A DNA stretch of 42,942 bases. Origin: Candidatus Lachnoclostridium stercoripullorum. Its GTDB lineage: Bacteria > Bacillota > Clostridia > Lachnospirales > Lachnospiraceae. The notes under the pieces are model-generated. The model searched no databases and was not told the DNA's origin. It was given only the letters and a program-made list of their open reading frames with translations. Location: positions 1 through 42,942 of the forward strand of contig DXEU01000109.1 in NCBI GenBank assembly GCA_019114845.1, given 5' to 3'. Below are positions 24,727 through 31,945 of this stretch, one piece after another (within the stretch, counting starts at the first letter, position 1; each line of letters starts with the position of its first letter). Made by a program: the position numbers and the translations under genes.

Positions 24727-27705
24727 ATGAGCGCGAGAGAATGCAGGAGAGAGGGGGAAATCCTGAGGCTGGGAGGCGTGGATTACCGGCTGGAAGCGGT
24801 GGAGGGTCAGGGCGGCAGCTCCATCGTCTATCGGGCGTCCTATGAGGATGGGCTAAACCGGGGCTACTATCACCGAGTGCTGGTGAAGGAGCTGTTTCCC
24901 TATGAGGAGAGCGGAGCCGTTTACCGGGACGAGGAGGGCTGGGTCTGCTGCCGCCCGGACGGGCGGGAGCTGTTTGAGACCTGCCGCAGGGGTTTTATCC
25001 AGGGGAACCAGGCGAATCTGGAGCTTTTGGCCCAGCTTCCGGAGCAGATTTCCGGAAATATCAACTCCTACGAGGCCTACGGCACCCTGTACTCGGTGCT
25101 GGCGGTCCACGGGGGAGAAACCCTGGAACAGATTCTGGAGAAGAGGGATGGGCGGCCGGATCTCAAATGGGCGGCCGGCATCTGCCTGCAGGTGCTGGAG
25201 GCTCTGGAGGGATTTCACCGGAGGGGCCTGCTCCACCTGGACGTGAGCCCGGACAATATCCTGGTTTTGAAGGGGCGGGTGCTCCTCATCGACTACAACA
25301 GCGTCCTGCGCCAGGGAAAGGGATGGGAGAAGGGACTGATCCTCAGCGTGAAGGAGGGGTACACGGCCCCTGAGGTTCGGCTGGGATCGGTGAGCCAGAT
25401 CGGACCGGCCTCCGACTTGTTCGGAGTCTGCGCCGTCTTTTTCCGCATGGTGGCGGGGAGAAGGCTGACGGTGGAGGATCTCACCGGACAGGGTCCTGGG
25501 CGCAGGCTGAAGGAGGAGGGAGCCCTGGCGGGGGAGCCGGAATCCGCCGTCTGGCAGGCGGCAAAGATCGCCGCCCGCGGGCTGCATGTGCTGGCCCGGA
25601 GGCGGTACCCGTCGGCGGAGGAGATGAGAAGAGATCTGGAGGAGCTGATCCTCCGCCTGGAGGGCAGAGGTGTCTCCCACAGCGCACTCTGGGAGAGCGG
25701 CCGCAGAAGACGAGGCCAGCTGAAAGAGGAGGGCTTTCTGGAGCGCCGCCTGGCGAGGCGGGGCGGGGAGCGGGAAACCATGCCCGGGGGAGGGGAAGAG
25801 ATCTCCGGGGCGGAAGAGTGCTTTCTCCGGCTGAAGGCGGGGGAGAATCTTCTGCTCTCTGGCCCGGGAGGAATGGGAAAGAGCCGGTTTCTCCAGGAAC
25901 TTTTGCGGCGGGGGACAAGGCGCTACAGCCCCAAGGAGCCGGCGGTGGTCCTCATCCCGCTGGCGGATTACCAGGAGGCGGGGGAGTCTGGAAATTATAT
26001 CCGGAAGAGCCTGCTTCGGAGCCTGCAGCCGGAGGAGGGGGCGGACGGGGAGGACACTGCCCTGGCCAGGCTGGAGGAGATTTTTGACCTGCCCCTGGGA
26101 AGAGGAGGGGGCTGCATTCTGCTCCTGGACGGGTTAAATGAATCGGGGGAGAGGAATCAGGGCCTCATCCGGGAGATGGAGGAGCTGGGGAGAAAGCCGG
26201 GGGTGGGGATCCTGGTGACGGACCGGACAGATGCCGTGAAGGAGTACGGCCTGCGGGATTTCTCCTCCTGGGAGCTCTGCCCACTGGGAAGGGAGCAGGT
26301 TCTGGACAAGCTGAGGGAGTGCGGGCTGGAAATCCCCCGGGAGGCAGCCGCCTCGGAGAGGGACGGGATGCTGCGCCTGCTGTCCAACCCCATGATGCTC
26401 TCCCTCTACTGCCGGACAGCGGAGTTTCGGAGGGAGAACGGGGAGACAGACGGGGAGGAGGACGGATGGAGGGAGCTGCCGAGGACCATGGATGGGATGA
26501 CCGGGAGCTATCTGGAGACCTTCTTCACGCGGCAGATGAGGGCGGACTCGGGGAACCGCCGGCTGCAGCTGGTTCACGGGTATGTGCTCCGCCATCTGCT
26601 CCCGGCCGCCGCCGGGGAGATGAAGCGGCGGGGGAGAAACCTTCTCACGTTCCGGGAAATGTTTGACTTGGCGGGGCAGAGCTGCCGCCGGCTGCGCTCC
26701 CGGGAGTTTGCCCTGGCATTTCCGGAGTATGCGGGGAAATCCCGCCTGATGCTGGAGGGCGTGGGAGGCGAGGGAGAGTGGTTCGACTACGCGGTGGAGG
26801 AGCAGCTGGTGGAGCAGATGGGTCTGCTGACCAAGAGTGAGGGCGGCAACTACCGCCTGATCCACGACAATTTCCTGGACTGCCTGGCAGCCAAAGGGGA
26901 GGAGAACCGGCAGCGCCTGGCGGGAATCCAGGCCGCTCGCCTGAGAAGAAGGCTGGGGGTCGGTCTCCTGGCCGCCTGCGTGCTGGCGGGAGCGGGAATC
27001 ACTGTTTTCCGGCTGACGGCGGGGCGGGGATTCTCGGAGAAGGAGAAGCAGGTGATGGGGAATGCGGCCCAGAGGCTGCTGATCAATCTCCAGCTGGTGG
27101 ATTTGCAGCTGGCCGGACAGGGGCAGATTCTGGAGGAGGCTTCCTCCGAGGAGGTCCTGGCAGGGGAAGCCTCTGGCCGGCGGTGGCTGGAGACCGCCAT
27201 CGGGCGAAAGCGGGAGGAACAGGCCCACTATCAGGTGATGACGGGGGACGGGGAGAGTTGGCTGGAGGAGCTGGAACAGCTGGACACGGATATCCCCCTG
27301 GATCTTTTGGGGGAGCTGTACGTGATGCCGGCGGAGCTGGAGGGCGTGACGGATGAGGCCATGGGCCATCTGGAGACATCTCTCTGCGACCCGTCAAGTC
27401 CATACAGGACCAGGGATCAGAGAAAACCGCTGGTGGACGCCTACGGGGCTTATCTGGAGGCTGTGGGGGACGTGTGCTACCTGAAAATGAACCTGGTGGT
27501 GTCGGAGATGGATGAGGAGAGCCGCAGCCTGGTGCTGGACGGGGCGGCGCAGATGGAGGTGTTCAAGGACGCCATGCTGGACTACCCCATAAACCCGGAG
27601 AGGGAGGAGGGGGAGCGGCTGCTGGAGGCCGCCGAGAATCGCCTGGAGGCCGCCAGAGGGGAGCTGCGGCAGCAGAACTTCCCCATGGAGGCCGGTGGAT
27701 GGTAG
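24727..27705 (+). CDS. Ser/Thr-kinase-NACHT-like membrane protein
   Basis: This 992-residue multidomain protein starts with a protein-kinase fold (about 10-310): Gly-rich loop EGQGGSSIVYRA, Lys54 (LVKEL), catalytic loop HLDVSPDNIL with Asp172 and Asn177, metal Asp189 in LIDYNS (DYN in place of DFG), YTAPEV, and SDLFGVCAVFF. A P-loop NTPase follows with Walker A GPGGMGKS (379-386), Walker B ILLLDGLNE (Asp468) and ILVTDR near 496, a NACHT/STAND-like layout, then a helical region. A basic RLRRRL segment leads into one membrane helix (about 743-766), putting the last 225 mostly helical residues outside. GGAGG precedes ATG 24727. No known family combination comes to mind; it could be a signalling or anti-phage receptor. 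Confidence 0.75.
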   Translation: MSARECRREGEILRLGGVDYRLEAVEGQGGSSIVYRASYEDGLNRGYYHRVLVKELFPYEESGAVYRDEEGWVCCRPDGRELFETCRRGFIQGNQANLELLAQLPEQISGNINSYEAYGTLYSVLAVHGGETLEQILEKRDGRPDLKWAAGICLQVLEALEGFHRRGLLHLDVSPDNILVLKGRVLLIDYNSVLRQGKGWEKGLILSVKEGYTAPEVRLGSVSQIGPASDLFGVCAVFFRMVAGRRLTVEDLTGQGPGRRLKEEGALAGEPESAVWQAAKIAARGLHVLARRRYPSAEEMRRDLEELILRLEGRGVSHSALWESGRRRRGQLKEEGFLERRLARRGGERETMPGGGEEISGAEECFLRLKAGENLLLSGPGGMGKSRFLQELLRRGTRRYSPKEPAVVLIPLADYQEAGESGNYIRKSLLRSLQPEEGADGEDTALARLEEIFDLPLGRGGGCILLLDGLNESGERNQGLIREMEELGRKPGVGILVTDRTDAVKEYGLRDFSSWELCPLGREQVLDKLRECGLEIPREAAASERDGMLRLLSNPMMLSLYCRTAEFRRENGETDGEEDGWRELPRTMDGMTGSYLETFFTRQMRADSGNRRLQLVHGYVLRHLLPAAAGEMKRRGRNLLTFREMFDLAGQSCRRLRSREFALAFPEYAGKSRLMLEGVGGEGEWFDYAVEEQLVEQMGLLTKSEGGNYRLIHDNFLDCLAAKGEENRQRLAGIQAARLRRRLGVGLLAACVLAGAGITVFRLTAGRGFSEKEKQVMGNAAQRLLINLQLVDLQLAGQGQILEEASSEEVLAGEASGRRWLETAIGRKREEQAHYQVMTGDGESWLEELEQLDTDIPLDLLGELYVMPAELEGVTDEAMGHLETSLCDPSSPYRTRDQRKPLVDAYGAYLEAVGDVCYLKMNLVVSEMDEESRSLVLDGAAQMEVFKDAMLDYPINPEREEGERLLEAAENRLEAARGELRQQNFPMEAGGW

Positions 27706-27738
27706 TGCAGGGCATAGAAATGTGGGAGGAGGCTGGGA

Positions 27739-28521
27739 GTGAGAGAGAAAAAGAGAGGAAAAACGGGAATATGGGCGCTCCTGGCGGCGCTGGCTGTGGG
27801 TTTGATGCTGGCGTGCCTGGCAGGCTGCGGCGGGAAGGACGGCGGATACCGGATTCTGGTGGACGACTTCGCGGAGATCACCCTGGCCCAGGATGGCGAC
27901 AGCGCGGCCTACGACCGCGCCCTGGGGGCGGTGGGGGCCTACCTGGAGAACCCGGGGGAGGAGACGCTGCAATACGCCCTCTCGGAGGTGACGGAGGTGC
28001 GGGAGAAGATGGAGGCGGACGGGGCGAATCTGAAGCCCTATGAGCTGAGGGAGGAGCTGGTTCCCGTTCTGGAGAGCTATGGCCTGGACCGGGAGGAGTA
28101 TGTGATCAACGCCGATATGCGGGCCAGCTACCTTTCCGGCTATGTGGAGAGCCTGAAAAATCTGGAGTTTTATCTGGAACTGGCGGAGATTATGGGGCCG
28201 GAGAATCCCAGCCCCACCCTGGAGTTCCTCTACGGATTTCGGAGTGAGTACCAGAGCTATACCAGGGATTTCTGCTACTATGGCATCAACTACTGGTTTG
28301 CGGACTGGGAGGGGGAGGAGCTGGCCTACGTGCAGGAGCAGGTGCTGGACCACCTGGAGTCCTTCGGCACAGACGGGGCAGTCTGGGAGGACAGCCGGGA
28401 GGGCGCGGAGCGAAAGCTGAACCTCTGCCTGGGACAGATGGAGGAGTGCCAGCGGGGCTTTGAGGAGTACCTGGGGGAGATCCAGAGAGAACTCTACGAG
28501 ATGGAGGCGGAGCAGCCATAG
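27739..28521 (+). CDS. Lipoprotein of the kinase-NACHT cassette
   Basis: This 260-residue protein has a lipoprotein signal: a basic start (MREKKRGKTG), a hydrophobic core and lipobox LAGC with Cys30. The mature part is acidic and predicted almost wholly helical (AYDRALGAVGAYL, YVESLKNLEFYLELAEIM, LNLCLGQMEECQRGF). I recognise no family. It starts with GTG 27739, 6 nt after GGAGGAGG and 33 nt after the kinase gene, so it is co-transcribed and would sit on the same membrane face as the kinase protein's C-terminal ectodomain. A ligand-sensing or inhibitory partner is a reasonable inference. A perfect terminator hairpin follows. Confidence 0.72.
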   Translation: MREKKRGKTGIWALLAALAVGLMLACLAGCGGKDGGYRILVDDFAEITLAQDGDSAAYDRALGAVGAYLENPGEETLQYALSEVTEVREKMEADGANLKPYELREELVPVLESYGLDREEYVINADMRASYLSGYVESLKNLEFYLELAEIMGPENPSPTLEFLYGFRSEYQSYTRDFCYYGINYWFADWEGEELAYVQEQVLDHLESFGTDGAVWEDSREGAERKLNLCLGQMEECQRGFEEYLGEIQRELYEMEAEQP

Positions 28522-28553
28522 ATGGAAAAGAGAGCGGCTTGCCGGCTGCAGTG

Positions 28554-28600
28554 AAAAGCTCCGGGCTGCGGATGAAACCCGCAGCCCGGAGCTTTTAAAG
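28554..28600 (+). terminator. Strong rho-independent terminator
   Basis: An 18-bp perfect stem (28554-28571 with 28579-28596) and a 7-nt loop, with AAAA at its base on the 5' side and TTTT on the 3' side. It can stop transcription of the cassette and of the convergent XRE gene. Confidence 0.9.
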
Positions 28601-28646
28601 AATAATAGGAAGAGTATTATGCCCGGCATGGCCGGGATAAGAAGGA

Positions 28647-28973
28647 TCAATTGAGTTTTTTTGCCAGTCCCTTCATGAAAGCCAGAGCCAGCTGCTGATC
28701 GCTGGGGGACAGGGAGGTAAAGAGGGAGAGACATTGGCTCTGCTCGTCGGTCAGCCCCTGAAGATTCCTGCCCGGCTCGAAAAATTCTGCGATGGAGATA
28801 CCAAATCCCCGGCACAGCTTGTGCAGGGTGGGAAGGGACGGCATATTGTCCTTATGTAACATGGTGTTTAATGTGGAGTACGGGATCCCGGAGGCTTTGG
28901 AGAGCTGGTAGTAGGTCCAGTTCCGCTCGGCGCAGAGTCCGCGGATGCGCTCCAGTGGATTGATATCGTTCAT
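28647..28973 (-). CDS. XRE-family helix-turn-helix regulator
   Basis: This 108-residue regulator has an N-terminal Cro/C1-type helix-turn-helix (ERIRGLCAERNWTYYQLSKA, then SGIPYSTLNTMLHK) with the usual PSLPTLHKLCRGFGISIAEFF continuation. A short C-terminal helix (SPSDQQLALAFMKGLAKKL) may dimerise. It is convergent with the kinase-NACHT cassette and divergent from the secreted discoidin-like gene, so either could be a target, but no operator could be assigned. Confidence 0.85.
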   Translation of the reverse strand: MNDINPLERIRGLCAERNWTYYQLSKASGIPYSTLNTMLHKDNMPSLPTLHKLCRGFGISIAEFFEPGRNLQGLTDEQSQCLSLFTSLSPSDQQLALAFMKGLAKKLN

Positions 28974-29117
28974 GCCTGACCTCGCTGTTCATTCATTCTG
29001 TATTCTCTTATAATAGCTGAATATGGCCCAAACGCATAGATATAAATAGGCAAAATATGGATAACGGAAAAACAGACTAGAGCGGCGGGGACAGGCCGGA
29101 CAACGGCAGAAAAAGCA

Positions 29118-29146
29118 GTGACACACTGACGGAAAGACGATATAAT
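29118..29146 (+). promoter_or_regulatory. Promoter of the secreted discoidin-like gene
   Basis: GTGACA (29118-29123) and a perfect TATAAT (29141-29146) are separated by 17 nt. The 5' untranslated region would be about 100 nt. Confidence 0.8.
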
Positions 29147-29176
29147 GGGGGAACAGAAGGGCGAGGAAAAAAGTTT

Positions 29177-29216
29177 CAGGGAGGGAGAAATCCCTGTGCT
29201 ACACTGAGGCTGTAGC
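29177..29216 (+). promoter_or_regulatory. Two adjacent stem-loops in the mRNA leader
   Basis: CAGGGA (29177-29182) pairs with TCCCTG (29191-29196), and GCTACA (29198-29203) pairs with TGTAGC (29211-29216). AAAAAA follows. They may stabilise the mRNA or bind a regulator; neither matches a riboswitch known to me. Confidence 0.4.
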
Positions 29217-29253
29217 AAAAAACGCTGAGGAAGCGAAGAAAAGGAGGATGTAT

Positions 29254-30447
29254 ATGAAAATGAAGAAAAAAGTGTCGGTTATGCTGCTGGCGGCAGCGGC
29301 GGCTCTCTGTATGGCGGCGACGGCTTTCGGGGCTGGGAATTCAGCCACAGCCATAAGCGGGACGAAGGGCACGAAGAAGTCGGAAGATTTTGACCTGCTC
29401 TTTGACGGCAGCGTGGGGACGAAATGGTGCACGCTGATGCCGGATCCCTATGTGATCTTCAGCCTTCCCTCCGCCCAGTCCATCACCGGCTACACCCTGG
29501 TGACGGGCAGCGACAGCAACCGATGGCTGGGGAGAAATCCCAAATCCTGGACACTCTACGGCTGCAACTCGGCCACAGCTCCGGGGGTGGACGACAGCGG
29601 CTGGACGGTGATCGACACGGTGACGGACGACGACACCATGAAGAATGCCAGCAGCGCCGCCTACACTTTTAACTTGGATCAGGCGGCCCCCGCTTACCAG
29701 TACTATAAGTTCCAGGTGGACAAGAAGGGGCAGACCATGCAGCTCTCGGAGCTGATCTTAAACTACCCCGGCAGCAGCCAGACGGTGCAGCAGCTGGTAG
29801 GAGGATCGTACGGCACCAACAATCTCACCGAGGGAGCGGAGAAGCTCTTAGACGGAAGGGCGGATACCAAGTGGTGCACCGCTGACACAGAGCCGTGGAT
29901 CATTTTCCGCATGACCCAGCCCACGTCGGCCAAGGGCTATTACATGGTGACGGGCAACGACAACAGTCAGTACCCGGGGAGAAATCCCAAGTCCTGGACC
30001 CTCTACGGCTGCAACGCCGACACAGCCCCCGATGAGGACTACGGCGGCTGGGAGGTGGTGCACCAGGTGACGGATGATGCGACCATGGAGGACAGGAACG
30101 GAACCGCCTACTACTTTGCCCTGGATCAGGCCAGCCCGGCATACGAATACTACATGCTCAAGGTCAGCGAGAAGAACTCGTTTGTGATGCAGCTCTCTGA
30201 GTTTGCCATCGACTATGAGGGGCTTTCTTACTCCTTCACGGGCCTTGGCGGCAGCCAGACCACCGCGGAGAACGGCGGCGGCGGAATCACCGGCACCCTG
30301 ACCTGCGGCAGCTGCGCCGGCAGAGGCGAGAACCACTGCTTCGTCTGCCAGGGAAGCGGATGGGATCCCCTGGGCGAGGTGTGTGAAAACTGTGACGGCA
30401 GAGGCGAGGTGACCTGCACCGCCTGCAACGGGACCGGACACCTGTGA
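29254..30447 (+). CDS. Secreted protein with two discoidin-like domains and a DnaJ-type Cys-rich tail
   Basis: This 397-residue exported protein has a signal peptide (KMKKKVSVMLLAAAAALCMA, cleavage near AFG/A). Two similar F5/8 type C (galactose-binding-like) domains follow at about 35-175 and 185-330, each with a DG..TKWC motif, then GRNPKSWTLYGCN and a C-terminal MQLSE strand. The last 45 residues hold four CxxCxGxG motifs (CGSCAGRG, CFVCQGSG, CENCDGRG, CTACNGTG), the pattern of the DnaJ zinc-binding domain. Such zinc fingers are normally cytoplasmic, so a secreted copy is odd. I chose ATG 29254, 6 nt after AAGGAGG; ATG 29248 directly abuts that site. Ligand and function are unknown. Confidence 0.85.
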   Translation: MKMKKKVSVMLLAAAAALCMAATAFGAGNSATAISGTKGTKKSEDFDLLFDGSVGTKWCTLMPDPYVIFSLPSAQSITGYTLVTGSDSNRWLGRNPKSWTLYGCNSATAPGVDDSGWTVIDTVTDDDTMKNASSAAYTFNLDQAAPAYQYYKFQVDKKGQTMQLSELILNYPGSSQTVQQLVGGSYGTNNLTEGAEKLLDGRADTKWCTADTEPWIIFRMTQPTSAKGYYMVTGNDNSQYPGRNPKSWTLYGCNADTAPDEDYGGWEVVHQVTDDATMEDRNGTAYYFALDQASPAYEYYMLKVSEKNSFVMQLSEFAIDYEGLSYSFTGLGGSQTTAENGGGGITGTLTCGSCAGRGENHCFVCQGSGWDPLGEVCENCDGRGEVTCTACNGTGHL

Positions 30448-30476
30448 TGCAATTGCGGACCGGGCATCTGTGAGAT

Positions 30477-30515
30477 GATGTAATTATTGACATTACATCC
30501 GCGGGCTGATATAAT
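30477..30515 (+). promoter_or_regulatory. Promoter and palindromic operator of the Rrf2 gene
   Basis: A consensus promoter, TTGACA (30487-30492), 17 nt, TATAAT (30510-30515), lies before the Rrf2 gene. A perfect palindrome GATGTAAT-N7-ATTACATC (30477-30484 and 30492-30499) covers the -35 box. The same motif occurs before the next gene, so this is likely the Rrf2 operator and implies autorepression. Confidence 0.8.
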
Positions 30516-30543
30516 TCATCTGATAAGGGGGGGGAGAGGCAGA

Positions 30544-31002
30544 ATGCAGATTTCCAGCAGATTTACCATAGCAGTGCATATATTTGTGTGCATCCATGTG
30601 TTCGGAGGAGAGAGCAAGATCACCAGCGAGTTTCTGGCGGACAGCGTGAATGTGAATCCGGTGGTGATCCGCCGCATTCTCTCCCAGCTGAGAAATGCCG
30701 GGCTGGTGAATGTACAGCGGGGCAGCGGCGGGGCGTCCATGGCCAAGCCGCCGGAGGAGATCACCTTCCTGGACATTTACCGGGCGGTGGAGTGCGTGGA
30801 GGAGGGAACTCTCTTTCATTTCCACGAGAATCCCAATCCCAGCTGTCCGGCGGGGAGGAACATCCACCGCATTCTGGACGGCCGGCTGGAGCAGGTGCAG
30901 GCGGCTATGGAGCGGGAGCTGGCGGGAATCACCCTGGCGGATGTGATGAGGGATGCGGACCGCTGCGTGAGAGAGGACGGACATACGGGAAAAAACGAAT
31001 AG
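30544..31002 (+). CDS. Rrf2-family regulator (YwnA-like)
   Basis: This 152-residue Rrf2-type winged-helix regulator has the usual start MQISSRFTIAVHIFVCI, recognition region SEFLADSVNVNPVVIRRILS and wing QLRNAGLVNVQRGSGGASMAK over two stretches. The C-terminal part keeps a single Cys (NPSCPAGRNIH), not the three-Cys Fe-S cluster of IscR/NsrR, so it resembles the YwnA branch. I chose ATG 30544 after GGGGGGAGAGG; upstream in-frame codons lie in the promoter. A NAD(P)-binding YwnB-like gene follows, as in Bacillus subtilis ywnA-ywnB. The signal it senses is unknown, perhaps a thiol or electrophile stress. Confidence 0.88.
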   Translation: MQISSRFTIAVHIFVCIHVFGGESKITSEFLADSVNVNPVVIRRILSQLRNAGLVNVQRGSGGASMAKPPEEITFLDIYRAVECVEEGTLFHFHENPNPSCPAGRNIHRILDGRLEQVQAAMERELAGITLADVMRDADRCVREDGHTGKNE

Positions 31003-31018
31003 CAGCAGAATAGGAACG

Positions 31019-31062
31019 GCGCTTGCCGCAGAATACAGAGTATTTTGCGGCAGGCGCTTTTT
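31019..31062 (+). terminator. Terminator after the Rrf2 gene
   Basis: An 18-bp stem (31019-31036 with 31040-31057, two G-U pairs) and a 3-nt loop is followed by TTTTT. It separates the regulator from its probable target, which has its own promoter. Confidence 0.85.
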
Positions 31063-31105
31063 GCGCGGCAAGCCCGGCAAATTATGTTCGATATAACTAT
31101 TTTTA

Positions 31106-31169
31106 GATGTAACTATTGACATTACAACGGAGATATGCTAAAACATAGTTGTAATAAAGACGATTACAA
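31106..31169 (+). promoter_or_regulatory. Promoter with two Rrf2-type operators before the NAD(P)-binding gene
   Basis: TTGACA (31116-31121) and an extended -10 TGCTAAAAC (31136-31144) are spaced by 17 nt. One operator copy, GATGTAAC-N7-ATTACAAC (31106-31128), covers the -35. A second, TTGTAAT-N7-ATTACAA (31149-31169), sits just after the start region. Both share the TGTAAY-N7-ATTACA pattern with the operator of the Rrf2 gene. Confidence 0.75.
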
Positions 31170-31196
31170 TAAAAAAAGAAAACGGAGGTATCTGAG

Positions 31197-31826
31197 ATGA
31201 AGATTGCGGTTGTATGTGCAAATGGAAAAGAAGGAAAGCTGCTGGTGAAGGAGGCTCTGGACCGTGGTCTGGACGTGACGGCTGTGGTGCGCGGGGAGAA
31301 TCGGAGCGCGGCTGAGCAGGTGATCGCGAAGGATCTGTTCCAGCTGACAGCGGAGGATCTGAAGGGCTTTGACGTGGTGATCGACGCCTTCGGCGCTTGG
31401 ACGGAGGAGACTCTGCCCCAGCACAGCACGTCCTTAAAGCATCTGTGCGACATTCTCTCCGGCACGGATACCCGCCTGCTGGTGGTGGGAGGCGCGGGAA
31501 GCCTCTACGTGAACCCGGAGCACACGGTCCAGGTGGCGGACGGACCGGATTTCCCGGATGCCTTTAAGCCCCTGGCCTCCGCCATGGCCAAGGCCCTGAA
31601 CGAACTGCGGGGGAGAGAGGACGTGAGATGGACCTACGTGAGCCCGGCAGCGGACTTCCAGGCGGATGGAGCCAGGACTGGAAAGTACATCCTGGGAGGC
31701 GAGGAGCTGACCGTAAACGCCAGGGGAGAGAGCGTGATCAGCTATGCCGACTACGCCGTCGCCATGATCGACGAGGCGGTGAAGGGCGGCCATATCCGCG
31801 AGAGAATCAGCGTGGTGGGGGAGTGA
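31197..31826 (+). CDS. NAD(P)-binding atypical SDR protein (YwnB-like)
   Basis: This 209-residue Rossmann protein of the NmrA/atypical short-chain dehydrogenase group has the dinucleotide motif VVCANGKEGKLLVKEALDRG at the N-terminus, then VTAVVRG, DVVIDAFGAW, and LLVVGGAGSLYV. The C-terminal WTYVSPAADF and TGKYILGG segments match the YwnB/YhfK-type group. It probably reduces or senses a small molecule using NAD(P)H; no reaction is known from sequence alone. CGGAGG lies 8 nt before the ATG. It is the likely target of the Rrf2 regulator upstream. Confidence 0.85.
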   Translation: MKIAVVCANGKEGKLLVKEALDRGLDVTAVVRGENRSAAEQVIAKDLFQLTAEDLKGFDVVIDAFGAWTEETLPQHSTSLKHLCDILSGTDTRLLVVGGAGSLYVNPEHTVQVADGPDFPDAFKPLASAMAKALNELRGREDVRWTYVSPAADFQADGARTGKYILGGEELTVNARGESVISYADYAVAMIDEAVKGGHIRERISVVGE

Positions 31827-31866
31827 GTCCCGGAGAATTTTTTCCAAAGATTTAACTGAAAGCAAA

Positions 31867-31896
31867 TGGACAACCTCCGCCCCGCTGGGGTATAAT
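31867..31896 (+). promoter_or_regulatory. Promoter of the Cof-type phosphatase
   Basis: TGGACA (31867-31872) and TATAAT (31891-31896) are spaced by 18 nt, 50 nt before the ATG at 31946. Confidence 0.75.
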
Positions 31897-31945
31897 AAGA
31901 GCGCTTAAAGCTGATAATCAGTGGGGATTAAGGAGGTAAGAGAGA

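Noticed and set aside
23472-28521. Kinase-NACHT cassette as part of a prophage or integrative element
   Set aside because: No integrase, attachment repeats, tRNA gene or phage gene is visible on either side, and base composition looks like the neighbours.
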